Assembly: GCA_003586115.2 (NCBI GenBank)
Contig: QVOM02000116.1
Location: 43,781,024-43,845,023 of the forward strand
DNA: 64,000 nt
Direction of reading: 5' to 3'
Origin: Salvator merianae
Lineage: Eukaryota; Chordata; Lepidosauria; Squamata; Teiidae
Within the stretch, counting starts at the first letter, position 1. Each line of letters begins with the position of its first letter. Position numbers and translations under genes: made by a program. The notes below the pieces were generated by a model that made no database searches, was not told where the DNA came from, and saw only the letters and a program-made list of their open reading frames with translations. Shown piece after piece: positions 47,163 to 57,880 of this stretch.

Positions 47163-47424
47163 GAAGGAGGAGGAGGAGGAGAAGGAGGCTTCTTGTACCC
47201 CGCTTTTCTCACCCTGAAGGGACTCAAAGCAGCTGAGGGGACACAAAGCGGCTTCTGTTCTTCTCCCCACTACAGACACCCTGTGAGGTAGGTGGGGCTA
47301 TGAGAACTCAGATCAGAGCTGTGACGAGCCCAAGGTCACCCAGCTGGCTTCATGCAGAGTGCAGACTCAAACTGGGAGAGTTCCAGATAGGAGTTTGACA
47401 TGCTACCACAAGGCCAAACTGGCC
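47163..47424 (-). mobile_element. tRNA-derived SINE, near full length, minus strand
   Basis: The minus strand opens GGGCCAGTTTGGCCTTGTGG, with a degenerate A-box (GTGGTAGCATG). AGTTTGAGTCT then stands in the B-box place. The body is AGCCAGCTGGGTGACCTTGG ... CCCCACCTACCTCACAGGGT, then CTTTGAGTCCCTTCAGG, then a (CTC)n-type tail at 47163-47182. This is the layout of a common squamate SINE, and the CTT/CTC-rich tail resembles gecko copies I recall. RNA polymerase III transcription would need better boxes. Confidence 0.85.
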
Positions 47425-49971
47425 CATTTACGCTGCTGTAAAGTGAGGCTTCACTTCATAGACACAAAATAACCACTGTAGACTGGATGATCCATATGTG
47501 TGCTTGCACTGCCTTCAGACAGCTGGTTGTCATGATGCTGTGATACTGGAGTTCTGATAAGACCCCAACCTGGGTAGAACCATAAGTCTTTCCTGTAAGA
47601 CTTACTCCAAACAACGTACCAAAACATAACAATAATGCCTAATCACAATAATAATTCTACCATAAATGCTGACCTTTATAATGGTTCCAATAAAACCTCC
47701 TGATAACCTTTATGATTCAGCATTCTTTTATACTCTATCATATAACAAAAATATTCCATTTATTTATAATGAATTATTCCCTAATTTTTCTTCTCTTACT
47801 GTTACAATTTGGTTAAGTTTACCATGTAGGAAATTCTTTATAATCCTCATCAGATCTTCTGTGTTCTTAATTTAGTTGACAGTAGTGTATGTGTGTGTAT
47901 GCGTCAGCATTTAAATTGGTTAAAATATGGCTGCCCAATGTTTTAGCTGGAAACATGACAGAAAAGAATATAGTCAATTTTTCAGGAAGCAGAATTTATG
48001 TGAGCTCTTTTCTTGGTGATTATATTCTGATTCTTATTTCCTGAAGAGGTTGTAGCCCCATGTGCTGCAAGAAATGTGTCATTCCATTCTTCCAAAGCAC
48101 AGCTCAGAAATGATTCTTCCAACACAGGTAATGCCATCCACACTCCACTTCCTTTTTAAAGCCTTCTTTTACAAATGCCACGGACCTATTTTCGCAGCAA
48201 ACTAACCTTGAGGAAGCCATGTATGAAACCACTCAAACTAAACCACGAAAACCTAGGCAACTAAGATTTTCCTCTCATTTTAAAAGGATCCACATATCAT
48301 GAGGTTCCATGCTACTAAAGAAACAGGACTTGTAAGATTCATTACAGTTCTGGAAAGTGCATCAAAAAGGTTTGACATTCAAATAATTCTGTGTGCTTGT
48401 CTACACAAAGTAGGGTCATCTTTTAAAAAATCAAATCAAATAAACCTCCTACTTCTTGCAACATATTTTTGATAGAATGGTAGACATAGAATTGTCAATT
48501 TGTGATGGAGTATATTAACTTCTTCTACTAACCAGAACTGAGACTCATGCCTTTTCTGGGGTGGTTTTATACCCCCAAAATAGAAAAAGCTGAAAATGCA
48601 GGTTTGGGGTAAATTTGTACGCCTCTTTGGTATTGTTGTTAATTTTTATAGTATTGTTGTACTAAATAATCCTCTGACAACTAACCAAGAGTTATTAACC
48701 CTCAGTGTTAGAGAGAATGCATTTTAGTTTCTAAGAAAAGAGTAGAAATGCTACCTCTCAAAGCATTAACTAGTTGTGAAACTTAAAAGAAAAGCAAATC
48801 TTCAACTGAATAAGATTTCAAATAGCCTTTTTCAAACTGGCCAGGATTTTAAAAAATATATATATTATGTTAATTTTCAATAAATCTAAATAAGTGCTTG
48901 GTTTTTGGATGCACCCAGGTTTACAAACCTGAGCTCAGCCAGCATGCAAGAAAATAATCAGAATAAGACAAAAATCCTGGGAGGAAAAGCATCTCTCTTG
49001 AAATCAATTAGAGTGTTTTTTCCCCCTAACCATTTCCCCTCAATTTTGGTAACACCGATTTTTCCAGATTTTGAATATTGAAGGGCCCTTGACAAGGTTT
49101 AAAAGTGATATGACTGTGGGATTAAAGAGGAAAAAAAATCAGCATTTTAGATCAGGTAGGATGGAAAGCCACCCATTGACTAGGCACAGGATTAAAGCGC
49201 TGATTTGCTGAGTTGCTTACCTTGCCTCTGGGCCATAAGAGCATTGTGCAAAGTTATGCATACAAAATGTATAACTTGTACAGACTATCTGACAAATAGT
49301 AATTGTACAAGTGCACAAACTGCAGTTAAGGTAATAATGAACCTTGTTTATCCTGGAATAAAGTTTATCTTCTCCTGGGGTCTTTATGCTGGAGAGGTAC
49401 GTCTGCAGCAATCTTGGTTTGTGCAGTATCCTTTTAATCAGCCTGGTGAAAACTGGTCACCCATATTGATCCAAAGATAAATTTGACAAAAGAAGGGGGT
49501 AGGGGGAAGAGGTGAAGCCCAGAGCCTAGTTTGCTCCTAAAGAGAAGAGGAAGACTTTGTTGGAATATGCTGGTCTTTGCAGCATGTTTTTGCAGCAGGA
49601 AAATATTGCCAATGGGCTCAACCTGGGTAAGTTGGAGAGAGTCATACAAAGATACACCATCTGGGGTAAGGAAATTGCTTACCTTGTCATTGTCACTACC
49701 AGTTGTTTACCCTTGATATCCTCACAGTATGGGCAGTTGAAGTCCATAGATTTTAAATGGAACCCCTGGAATTTAAAGCAAGTACTGTGGCTGTAAGCTT
49801 CTACATTAGCACCCTCTGTATAATGCTTCTCTGCAAGATCCCATAGCAAAAGGCTGAGCTTCTTCCCCTTCTATCATGGCAGCCAAGGGCAGAAGATTCA
49901 CCTGCAGAAGTCAGGGAAGACTCATGGGTGTAGAACTGAGGCTCTTTCTGCATGGTGTGAGTTAAGGATAG
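47425..49971. other. unannotated AT-rich DNA
   Basis: No gene or clear repeat is seen. A TG-rich patch lies at 47888-47902. Frames at 49205-49480 and 49531-49796 show no recognisable domain. Confidence 0.5.
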
Positions 49972-50328
49972 TAGGGATGAACACAAATAAAATGTGTATA
50001 TTTGTTTCTCTGTCAAAGCAACAACGCATTTATTTGTTTCACTGTCAAACCATTTAATCGGAAAAAAAAACCTAGTTTTGCATTCATTTTCTCACTGTTT
50101 TGCAAAAAAGACTATTTTTTGCATTAAAAAAAAAACTTTTTGTGGGCAAAAACCTCTGGGAACATGAATATTCAATCAAACTGCTCACTCCTGCAATTGG
50201 GAGACTGGTTTGATTCAACTGAAGTTTTGGAAATGCAAAAAAACTGCATTTTTGTTTTGATGTGAATATCCATGAATGCAAAATATCTGATTGAATTTGT
50301 GAGCTGAATCAAATTTTGCACATCTCTA
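49972..50328. mobile_element. hAT-like non-autonomous element, 357 bp, 8-bp TSD
   Basis: The ends are TAGGGATGAACACAAA and, reverse-complemented from the right, TAGAGATGTGCAAAAT. The flanks are AAGGATAG (49964-49971) and AAGGGTAG (50329-50336), matching at 7 of 8. An 8-bp duplication is the hAT signature. The interior is A/T-rich and shares GCAAAAA and ATGAATGCAAAATAT words with the truncated copy at 26325. Confidence 0.8.
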
Positions 50329-50348
50329 AAGGGTAGCCCGTAGTAAGG

Positions 50349-50725
50349 ATGCAGACAGCCCATCCAGGCCAAACCCTTAAGGCTTCCAGGTCACCAGCCG
50401 AGGCCTTGAAGTCCCAGGCTGGAACCTCAAATTTTTCAGCTGGGGCTTTTTGGCCACATGGTCATGAGCGTCTGACCCAGGTATTGACTGAGCGAATGGA
50501 GCCCGAAGATGGATGTAGTTGTGGGAAAGGGAGCTAGAGGCCTTCAAGCAAATATCTGAGGCTTCATCTCACCCCCCTGCACCAGACAGGACCCACCTGC
50601 AAAAGCTGGATTCCATCATTGAACACGCTGGCAAGGAACTGGAAGAAGACCTGGATGTCAGGCCACATGGCCCAATGTTCTGGGCCTTCAATAAGCATGG
50701 GGTCAGAGCAACTGCAAATGATTAG
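50349..50725 (+). pseudogene. unidentified coding-like relic, two overlapping frames
   Basis: A frame at 50349-50537 (62 codons) overlaps one at 50519-50725 (68 codons) in a different register on the same strand. The second is charged and helix-prone (WERELEAF, KLDSIIEHAGKELEEDLD). The composition is unlike the AT-rich surroundings. I do not recognise the family. A broken retroelement gag or a processed-gene fragment are possibilities. The frame change near 50520 would make it non-functional. Confidence 0.3.
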
Positions 50726-51905
50726 TCCCATCTCATTAAGCCATCAGAGCACCAGTGAAGTTGTTAATTCCACTCTGACAGTTAAGCAACCCTAGCAGCT
50801 TTTGTGGCAGGACACCATCTTGCCCCCTGGCCACCCAAAGATTGGTCAGAAATGTAATTTGGTCAGTGCCTAAGAATGGTTTTCCACATTTGGTCTAGGC
50901 ATTTGTGGCATGATTATCACACTTCTCCTCCTGTGTTAACTTGTCAGATTGAAGAAAACTTTTCACAGGACAAAAGAAGGACTTACGTGATACAGTGTGG
51001 CATTTCCCATGTCTCTCATCTCTTAGTGCCTTGCATCCAAAGCCAAGCTGAGGCTGTATCTCACACATATTTCTTCCACATTCACTGGAAAAGCAGCCTG
51101 GTATAAAATTATTATGAATGATGGATAAGCTGCTGCCAGCTGCAGAGCCCGTCTCTTTTGTTGAACTAATTGTGCAGTACTGATCCAGCGTGTTTACATG
51201 AGGTCTCTCCGTGGGAATTAATTGTTAAGAGGATGGCTTGGAATGTGAAAAAGAACTCTGAAGAAGCAACTCCTTCACCCATCTCCAGCTGAGTGGAGAG
51301 GCAAAGTCTGTGTACATAAGAAGGTAGAGCAGAAGCATCTTGGAGGGGAAGTGAAAGGATGGTTTAGGGGCTGAGGAAAGGAAACTGCAGAAACCCAGTC
51401 TGAGCCAGTCAGAATGTGGTTGATGCAGAAAGAGGAGGTCAAAAACCTGAGCCAAATTTCAAGACATTTCTCAGTGTCGGCATCACTTGGCAGATATAAT
51501 AAGTGGATCACAACTCTGTTTAAGCAGTTTGCTGTTCCAAATGTTTGACCTGTATACTTTGCAAAAAACCTCAAGTACCAGAGAAATTCCAGATTCTGCA
51601 AGTCTTTAGTAATTCTTCATTTGAATGGAAAAGAAACCCAGTCAAACATTGTGTTTAGATTCCATTTTTCATTCATCATAGCGATAAAAACCCATAGCTT
51701 GAGCAATTGTCAGATGACTCTGATATAAGGAGACATCCACAGTGTGAAAGACAAGGTGACAGTTCACATGTTTACCCATATGAAAATAAATCATTATAGT
51801 TGATTATGCCTCTAAACAATTTACCTTTGTTTGAAAATTGACTCCAGGCATGTGGATTTTGTCATTTAAGGCAACATGCACATGGATGTCTCATGCACCC
51901 TCTGA
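50726..51905. other. unannotated DNA, possibly conserved non-coding in part
   Basis: No gene is supported. 51110-51240 is non-repetitive, includes AATTAATTGTTAAG and a CAGCTGCAGAGCC-type E-box context, and looks like the kind of sequence conserved enhancers are made of. That is impression only. The 108-codon frame 51275-51601 has no motif. Confidence 0.35.
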
Positions 51906-52736
51906 GGCCTTTCTGCACACTTGCTGTTGCTCCTTACCAGCAAGTGCACTAAGGTCCTCCCTTCCATAATTTAGTGCAGAATATGGGAGACCCCGCCCAC
52001 CACTACTACTCTCTACCCACTCAGAATGGAGTGTGATCCAGATCAAGAGGCCCTTGATCTGGATCATCTGTAGACCTCCTTAGATAGGTCTACCAGCATA
52101 GGAGCAGGCCCTGTTCCAGTACATGGAGGAATTTAGAATGCACGCCTCCATTTTCTGGACTATCAAGGTGTCCTGTCATCCTAAGCAGGGAGGATTTGCA
52201 GCCCCCAAAGATTCAGCCGACAATGGGCTACAAACGACAGCTGGTCTTTACTACTTGCCACATTAAAGCTTGCATAAGATAAGAATTGCCACATTCAGAG
52301 GAGCAGGTGAGAAGGGTCAATGAGGCAGGAACCAAGAGCCAAGGTGACTCAGTCCAAATACAGTATCCAGGAGCAGGAAAGTTGCTTGAAGGACAGATTG
52401 CCAGCAACATCTGATGCCTGTTTGTCCTGGTCTTTTATCTGCCGGTTCATACCCCGGTTCAGACCTTGGGGTCCAGACCCTGGTGGCCTTTTTGGACAGA
52501 GGTTCAAACACAGACCCTCTGGATTCAAACACAGACCCTCTAGGTTGGAACACAGACCCTCTGGGTTCAAACACAGCTACTGAACTAGGACACTCCCATT
52601 CACACTGTGTCCAGCACTGGTCAGCTTGCAAAGTGTTCCAGCACTGACAGGTGCAAAGACCTCTCTTCGTACCCGAACCCTACCAGCCCGAACCGTGTTA
52701 GTTATACTGTTATACCATTGTGAGTGTGAACAGGCC
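51906..52736. mobile_element. possible inverted-repeat element with minisatellite
   Basis: The left edge GGCCTTTCTGCACACTTG is a good family end. The best right-end candidate is GTGAGTGTGAACAGGCC at about 52720-52736. No 3-bp duplication is found, and the stretch may be two elements. An inverted pair (GATCCAGATCAAG and CTTGATCTGGATC) lies at 52034-52065. Confidence 0.4.
52503..52576. repeat. 21-bp minisatellite, 3.5 copies
   Basis: Units TTCAAACACAGACCCTCTGGA, one near-identical variant, and one with TTGGAACACAG start at 52503, 52524, 52545 and 52566. The period is a multiple of three, so frames through it stay open on both strands. Confidence 0.9.
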
Positions 52737-53062
52737 CAGGGTCTTCCAACCCTGAAGTGTCACTATCTGCTGGTGCCCTGTCTTCATCTGAGGAGTCTGA
52801 GGAGTCTGCTGCCATGGATGCAGGCCAGGGAATGACACAGGGGACCCCTAAGTGCACCATTAAAATGGGTTCTCTAAGGACTCTGAGGCCAGGAACTTTC
52901 ATTTCTAGCCCTTCAGAATCCTTGGAGACTGGCCTTGAAGCTCATGTGAGTTTCAGGGCCGGTACTGGAGCTGGTCTGGACCAATGCTGTCATGCAGATA
53001 GTGCTGTTCCAGATCACTGGTTCAGATTGGTTCCTGGCTGCATCCAGTCCTAGGCTGTGTTC
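52737..53062. other. dispersed-repeat interior, no gene
   Basis: TGAGGCCAGGAACTTTCATT and CCAATGCTGTCATGCAGATAGTG recur in the relatives at 19391 and 21208. TAGGCTGTGTTCATG at the right is a weak end-like motif. An acidic serine-rich minus-strand frame (52702-52902) is unassigned. Confidence 0.4.
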
Positions 53063-53093
53063 ATGTTGTTGTTGTTGTTTGTTGTTGTTGTTA
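53063..53093. repeat. GTT microsatellite
   Basis: A TTG trinucleotide array with one slipped unit in the middle. Confidence 0.9.
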
Positions 53094-53126
53094 TTCAGGC
53101 ACTTTCACTGAATTCTTGACCAGGAC

Positions 53127-53227
53127 TCTCAAACTGCTTTCCTTCAGATGTTCCCAGTATTTCTCAATATTTTGGGAATGAGCTGGAAGGTATAGTCCAG
53201 ATACATCAAGCGGGCTGCAGTTTGAGA
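53127..53227. mobile_element. 101-bp short inverted-repeat element
   Basis: TCTCAAACTGC at 53127 is perfectly inverted as GCAGTTTGAGA ending at 53227. The interior GGAAGGTATAGTCCAGATACATC resembles the tgtagtccagcaacatctgg-type palindromic repeat also suspected at 12440. Confidence 0.6.
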
Positions 53228-53714
53228 CCCCTATTCTTGACTGCAATAAAGAGATTGGATTGGCTGTGGTCACAGATTTGGATCATGATAAGGTCAGTGG
53301 TTGCAGTGTTCTGCAACACAATCATTTCTACATAGATTGTTTTGAAAAGCCTCATTAAGTGTTTTGCAGAATCACAGATTCAGACCTTAAAGTCTTAAGA
53401 TAAATTGTTTAATTGCAACAAATGCACCCTGTCTGTCAGATCTTTTGTACAAAGGGGGAAATCCACGGGCTGGCAATTTATTGAGGGCAATATCATGTGG
53501 AGAAAAACACAAGCTGGTTGCTTGATAATAGTATGATGACAAGGGTAATGCTTGTCTGAGTCTAATTTTCCTTAGAAGAAAGGATTGATGATGCTTTGGG
53601 ACATCTGGCATTTTTCTCTGAGTTGATTTATTTGGAAAACAAATTAAGAAGGTATCATGTTCAGAATGCCAAAAAGTGCACAACTGACACTGCAGTCTCA
53701 CTACAACTATAGAA
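53228..53714. other. unannotated DNA
   Basis: Nothing is recognised. Confidence 0.5.
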
Positions 53715-54300
53715 TAGCAAGATCCTCATGGAACCATTATGGTGCCATGAATGAACGTGGACATCCCTGCACACTCCTGGCACAGGGGGTGTGCTAGAAG
53801 AGTGTAGAGTGTGTACAACCCTGTACTCATTGAGCAGGCATTCCACCCTAAATTCTCTTTACAGCATTATGAAGGATGAGTGCTATCACTCTTCGATCTC
53901 TGCCACTGCTTGGGATGGCCTATCTTATTTCATATTCTTTGATGTGGATGAGACGCCACTCCCTTCTTCAAACACAGGAAATTGCCTACTTCTGGGACCA
54001 TCTCCTGTGTTTGCTGAAATAGTCTTAGCCAGAAGCATTGCACCTGCGGAACCAAAGTCTCCCAGCTGTTATGTTTGTGCACTTGATCATAATTGCAGAC
54101 AAGGGAAGAGCATGCTACTACTATAAGAAGGATGTTACAAAGGTAGTACTCTTCTCAGTGTGCTTCAGGAAGAGATGTTCTTCCACCATCATGTGGATCT
54201 TGCCAATGAAAGTCTCCCTTGTTCAATTTTTGTTGCTGAGAGAATTCCAGAGCTGGCTGGATCCCTCAAGTGATGGCTGTTTCACCTTTGCTTGAGGATT
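53715..54300. mobile_element. dispersed repeat relic, relative of 21.2 kb and 26.1 kb
   Basis: GATCCTCATGGAACCATTATGGTGCCATGAATG aligns by eye with the blocks starting near 21250 and 26128, and CTTCTGGGACCATCTCCTGTG resembles text near 60474. Two overlapping frames (53791-54126, 54038-54295) show no known domain. The ends are undefined. Confidence 0.35.
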
Positions 54301-55824
54301 TCCAAGCAGGGAGAATCCATTGGACATTCCTGATGTTACTCTGCCGTCTTTTGATTTTTTTATTTGTGAATACCTGTTTTCCTGGAACTGTAGCCACATA
54401 AAACTGCTTGTGCAGATTGATGTGATGAACTGATCTGTTATGTGCATTGCCTGTTCTCCTTTTAGATGCATTTGAACTATCATGGTTTGAAGGTGTAGAA
54501 AGGGATCTTGGTGACCTCTAGTGTGCAGATCTAGAGGCACATCTCCAGTGTTACAGCTCTTGAGGCATTTATAGAGTTCACTAAAGACACGGAGATTCTT
54601 TCTGGGTCGGACCAAAGGATTGTTTAGACTGGCATTCTGTTTATGCAATGACTACCAAGATGTCATGGGAAGTCCCCATTATACATAGTCCCCCTTCAAT
54701 ATTAACTTCTCCAAACCAAATAACTCCAGCCACTAGCTCATAATCCAGAATTACTGGACCTAGATCATAAAGAATAATGCATTCTCAATAACAGAGAAGA
54801 GGGGCTTTATGATTTACATCCCTTAGGAATGTGACCTCCAGTTTTCACTCTCATAACTCTAGCAAATGTTATTAGTGTTATTTTAAAATCCAGTCATTTC
54901 ATGATACATGCTTCTCTAGGATGAGCTGTAAATAACGATCCACTGAATACAAGAACTGATTGTTATTTATGCCTACCAAGTTTACCAATTAATTTTACAT
55001 TTAGCATAAATATTTTAAAAAATACTGAATAACACTACCACGTTAGCTACCAGAAGTGATTTATGAAGCCTGAGAGTCTTTATTGCAAAAAAAAAAAAAA
55101 AAAAAAATCTATACAGTTTTCTGTTTATTTTATTAGTAATGAAGTGACAAATAATTCCTTTAATTTGCTATTCATCTTTGCTTATTAATTGCCTCCCAAA
55201 GTGATATTTAAGTAGTAAGCAAGCTGCAAATCAGTTTGTCTGAAGCCATAAATCCTACATATGGGGTGGTGGAGAATGAATACATGCAGACTGGAACTGC
55301 GAGTCTTCCTGTAGGATCATATAATGACATTTTATCATTTAAGTGACACTTGTTCAAGAGCCAGTCTGATTGCAATTGTGTGATATTTAATCTTCAGGTG
55401 GTGGAGTAGGGTAAAGATGTAGTTCATGTCTTCATTACACAGAGGAGAGGCTCTATCCCTACCTCTGCCCAGTATGGCTCCATTCATCACTGCACTAAAG
55501 CATGTGGCAATCTGCACTTGTAATATATCCCTGAGCCCAGGGAAAGGAATCTAAGGCTCAGGGTGTGAAGAACAACACCAATGTTGTAAACTCACACCTT
55601 GACCCCATCAGTTGTCTCAAGATGTTTCATGGATATGGGGCGAGATGACTTATGAATCAATTTGCACCTGTGCACAGATGCTGATGTCTGAGGAGCCAAC
55701 AATAATTAGTGCAACCTCACCAGTGGCAGCAAAATGGTGCAGCTGTATTAGCCAGTGTGAGCTGAAAAAATTCCTACCCCAGCCAGCTTATTATGATAAG
55801 TGGAGTGGAGCCATGACTACACTT
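54301..55824. other. unannotated DNA with an A-tract
   Basis: No gene is supported. The 141-codon minus-strand frame 54223-54648 has no recognisable motif. An A-run lies at 55087-55107. 54900-55330 is non-repetitive and AT-rich. Confidence 0.45.
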
Positions 55825-56291
55825 ATTGCAAAGACTTCTGCTCTGTTACTTGAAAGGGTAGCATTATAAAACATAAGAAGAAGTCCCAAGTAAAACAAAT
55901 TTTAGCTACATGTTAGGAAAAAATATAGCAAAATAGATTTTTGCTCAGCAAAACTTGTTCAGCAATGGAACAGTGCCTTTATTGCAAAGACTTCTGCTCT
56001 GTTACTTGAAAGGGTAGCATTATAAAACATAAGAAGAAGTCCCAAGTAAAACAAATTTTAGCTACATGTTAGGAAAAAATATAGCAAAATAGATTTTTGC
56101 TCAGCAAAACTTGTTCAGCAATGGAACAGTGCCTTTATTGCAAAGACTTCTGCTCTGTTACTTGAAAGGGTAGCATTATAAAACATAAGAAGAAGTCCCA
56201 AGTAAAACAAATTTTAGCTACATGTTAGGAAAAAATATAGCAAAATAGATTTTTGCTCAGCAAAACTTGTTCAGCAATGGAACAGTGCCTT
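55825..56291. repeat. exact tandem triplication of a 156-bp unit
   Basis: The unit starting ATTGCAAAGACTTCTGCTCT begins at 55825, 55981 and 56137. All three copies are identical to the eye up to 56291. No gene lies inside. Perfect identity in otherwise decayed DNA implies a very recent duplication or an assembly or consensus error. Confidence 0.95.
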
Positions 56292-57400
56292 GGCAGCCAG
56301 TGGACATTCCATTGCTGGAGAAATTAAAACTGACCACAGACAATGTTGTCATAGTCATTCTGTACTCTTACTTTGCAAATCCTTCAGTAAGTAGGGCCTG
56401 GTCTAGAGGGCATCCAAAATGCAGACTTCTAGATTCCACTGGACTATAATTCCAAGGACTCCTTCCACGACATGGACAATGGCAAGGTGTAGTGAGAGTT
56501 GTATTTAAGCAGCATCTGGAGAGCTGCACATTGCATAATCCTCAAGGCTACCAAGATACCTTCCAGGTAAAATTATGATTTTCAGAGATCCTCCTCCTTC
56601 TTCTCTATCAAATCCCAGACAGAAGAAAAGGACAATGATCAGCTAGAGGTGTGTCAAACTGGTTCTTGTTGAACTCATTTTATAGAGAACAGGCGGTGTT
56701 TCAAGTATTTGTTCTTGAACAAAACATCCTTTGTGTTTGAACAAAAGTGTTCAATGTCGAATTGAATACAGGGCTCATTCAATGAGCTGTTTGGAAAACA
56801 GTTTGAAGTGCCTGAGCCTTTTGAAAAGGCATACAAATAAAGCCTACTCTGCTTTTTCAAACAACGACCAGAGTATCCTGATGCAAGTGGCCTATTTACA
56901 GAAATGCAGCTTCAAACTTGGTGTAAGCTTTACAATTCCTCTGTAATGAATTAATTCTCCAGGAAAATTGTTGTTGGTCTCTTGGCCTGGGTGGGGTTGC
57001 TGATCTAATTCCATTGCACTGCCTGGTAGAAAAATGGACTCTACTGAGCCCAGATAAGAGCTCCAAAGCCACACATACCACCTGGCTGGACCTTTTAAAA
57101 AGGCTACCTCTGCATAACAGTTGCTTTCTTGCTTCATCTTGGCTGGTGAACAGGTTTGGTTATTAATATTATTGTCAAAGGGTGGTGTCTGGTTTTCCTC
57201 CCAGGAAAGCAAACTGCCTTTGAACTTTGAGAATATCCCATTTTGCAGAAAATTAGCTCTTTGCCTCAAATTTTGCAGCCAGAATGATACTTCAATCCAG
57301 GGCTTGAATCAGCTAATTGCAAAAGGAAACAAAGTAACTAATCAAGGACGCCCTGAATTCAGCAGTAGTGGAAAAAAAACCTACCAATGTTAAGGGCAAT
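56292..57400. other. unannotated DNA with short repeat relics
   Basis: 56440-56525 contains a fragment like the short palindromic repeat (ACTATAATTCCAAGGACTCC ... AGCATCTGGAGAG). 56644 TAGAGGTGTGTCAAACTGG resembles a hAT left end with no partner. The 125-codon minus-strand frame 56892-57269 has no motif. Confidence 0.4.
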
Positions 57401-57880
57401 TGGGAAAGAAATAGAAAAGAAGTTGGAAAGCATGAGCCTCTTAAATCTATGTTGATCCCACATTTGGAATATTCTGTACAATTCTGGTCACCACATCTCA
57501 GAAAGGATATTTTTGAAAAGTAAAAAGAGAAGAAAAGGGCAACCAGAATGATCAAGGGACTGGGACACCTCTCTTGTGAGATCAGGTTGCAATGTCTAGC
57601 ATCTTCAACCTTGAACATGATGTTTAAGAGGTGACCTGACTGAAGTATACAGTGCACAGTAAAAAATTATTTTTTCTATTACACAACACTAGAATCAGGG
57701 GGCACTCTATGAAGACAATGGACAGGAGAGTCAGGACTGATAAGGGGAACTATTTTTTCTCCCAGAAGATCATCTGGGAATTTACTACCAGAAGAGGTGG
57801 TGACAGCAACCAGCCTGGATAGCTTTAAGAAAGGACATTCATAGAGGACAAATATATCAATGGCAACTAGATCTTCTTTT
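57401..57880 (+). mobile_element. CR1 LINE ORF2 C-terminal region, plus strand
   Basis: The plus strand carries the end of CR1 ORF2: LEYSVQFWSPHLRKDI at about 57465-57512. Text of the RATRMIKGLGHL, LRGDL and FRTDKGNYFF type follows, then the block before the stop with TATCAATGGCAACTAG at 57857-57872. A frameshift and stops are present. The 3' UTR seen in the 25.8 and 40.0-kb copies is missing, so the copy is truncated at both ends. Confidence 0.85.

Noticed and set aside
47163..47424. functional tRNA gene on the minus strand
   Set aside because: The tRNA-like head has degenerate A and B boxes and is joined to a SINE body and tail.
54223..54648. 141-codon minus-strand frame
   Set aside because: No recognisable domain, no splice context, and it overlaps a repeat relic.
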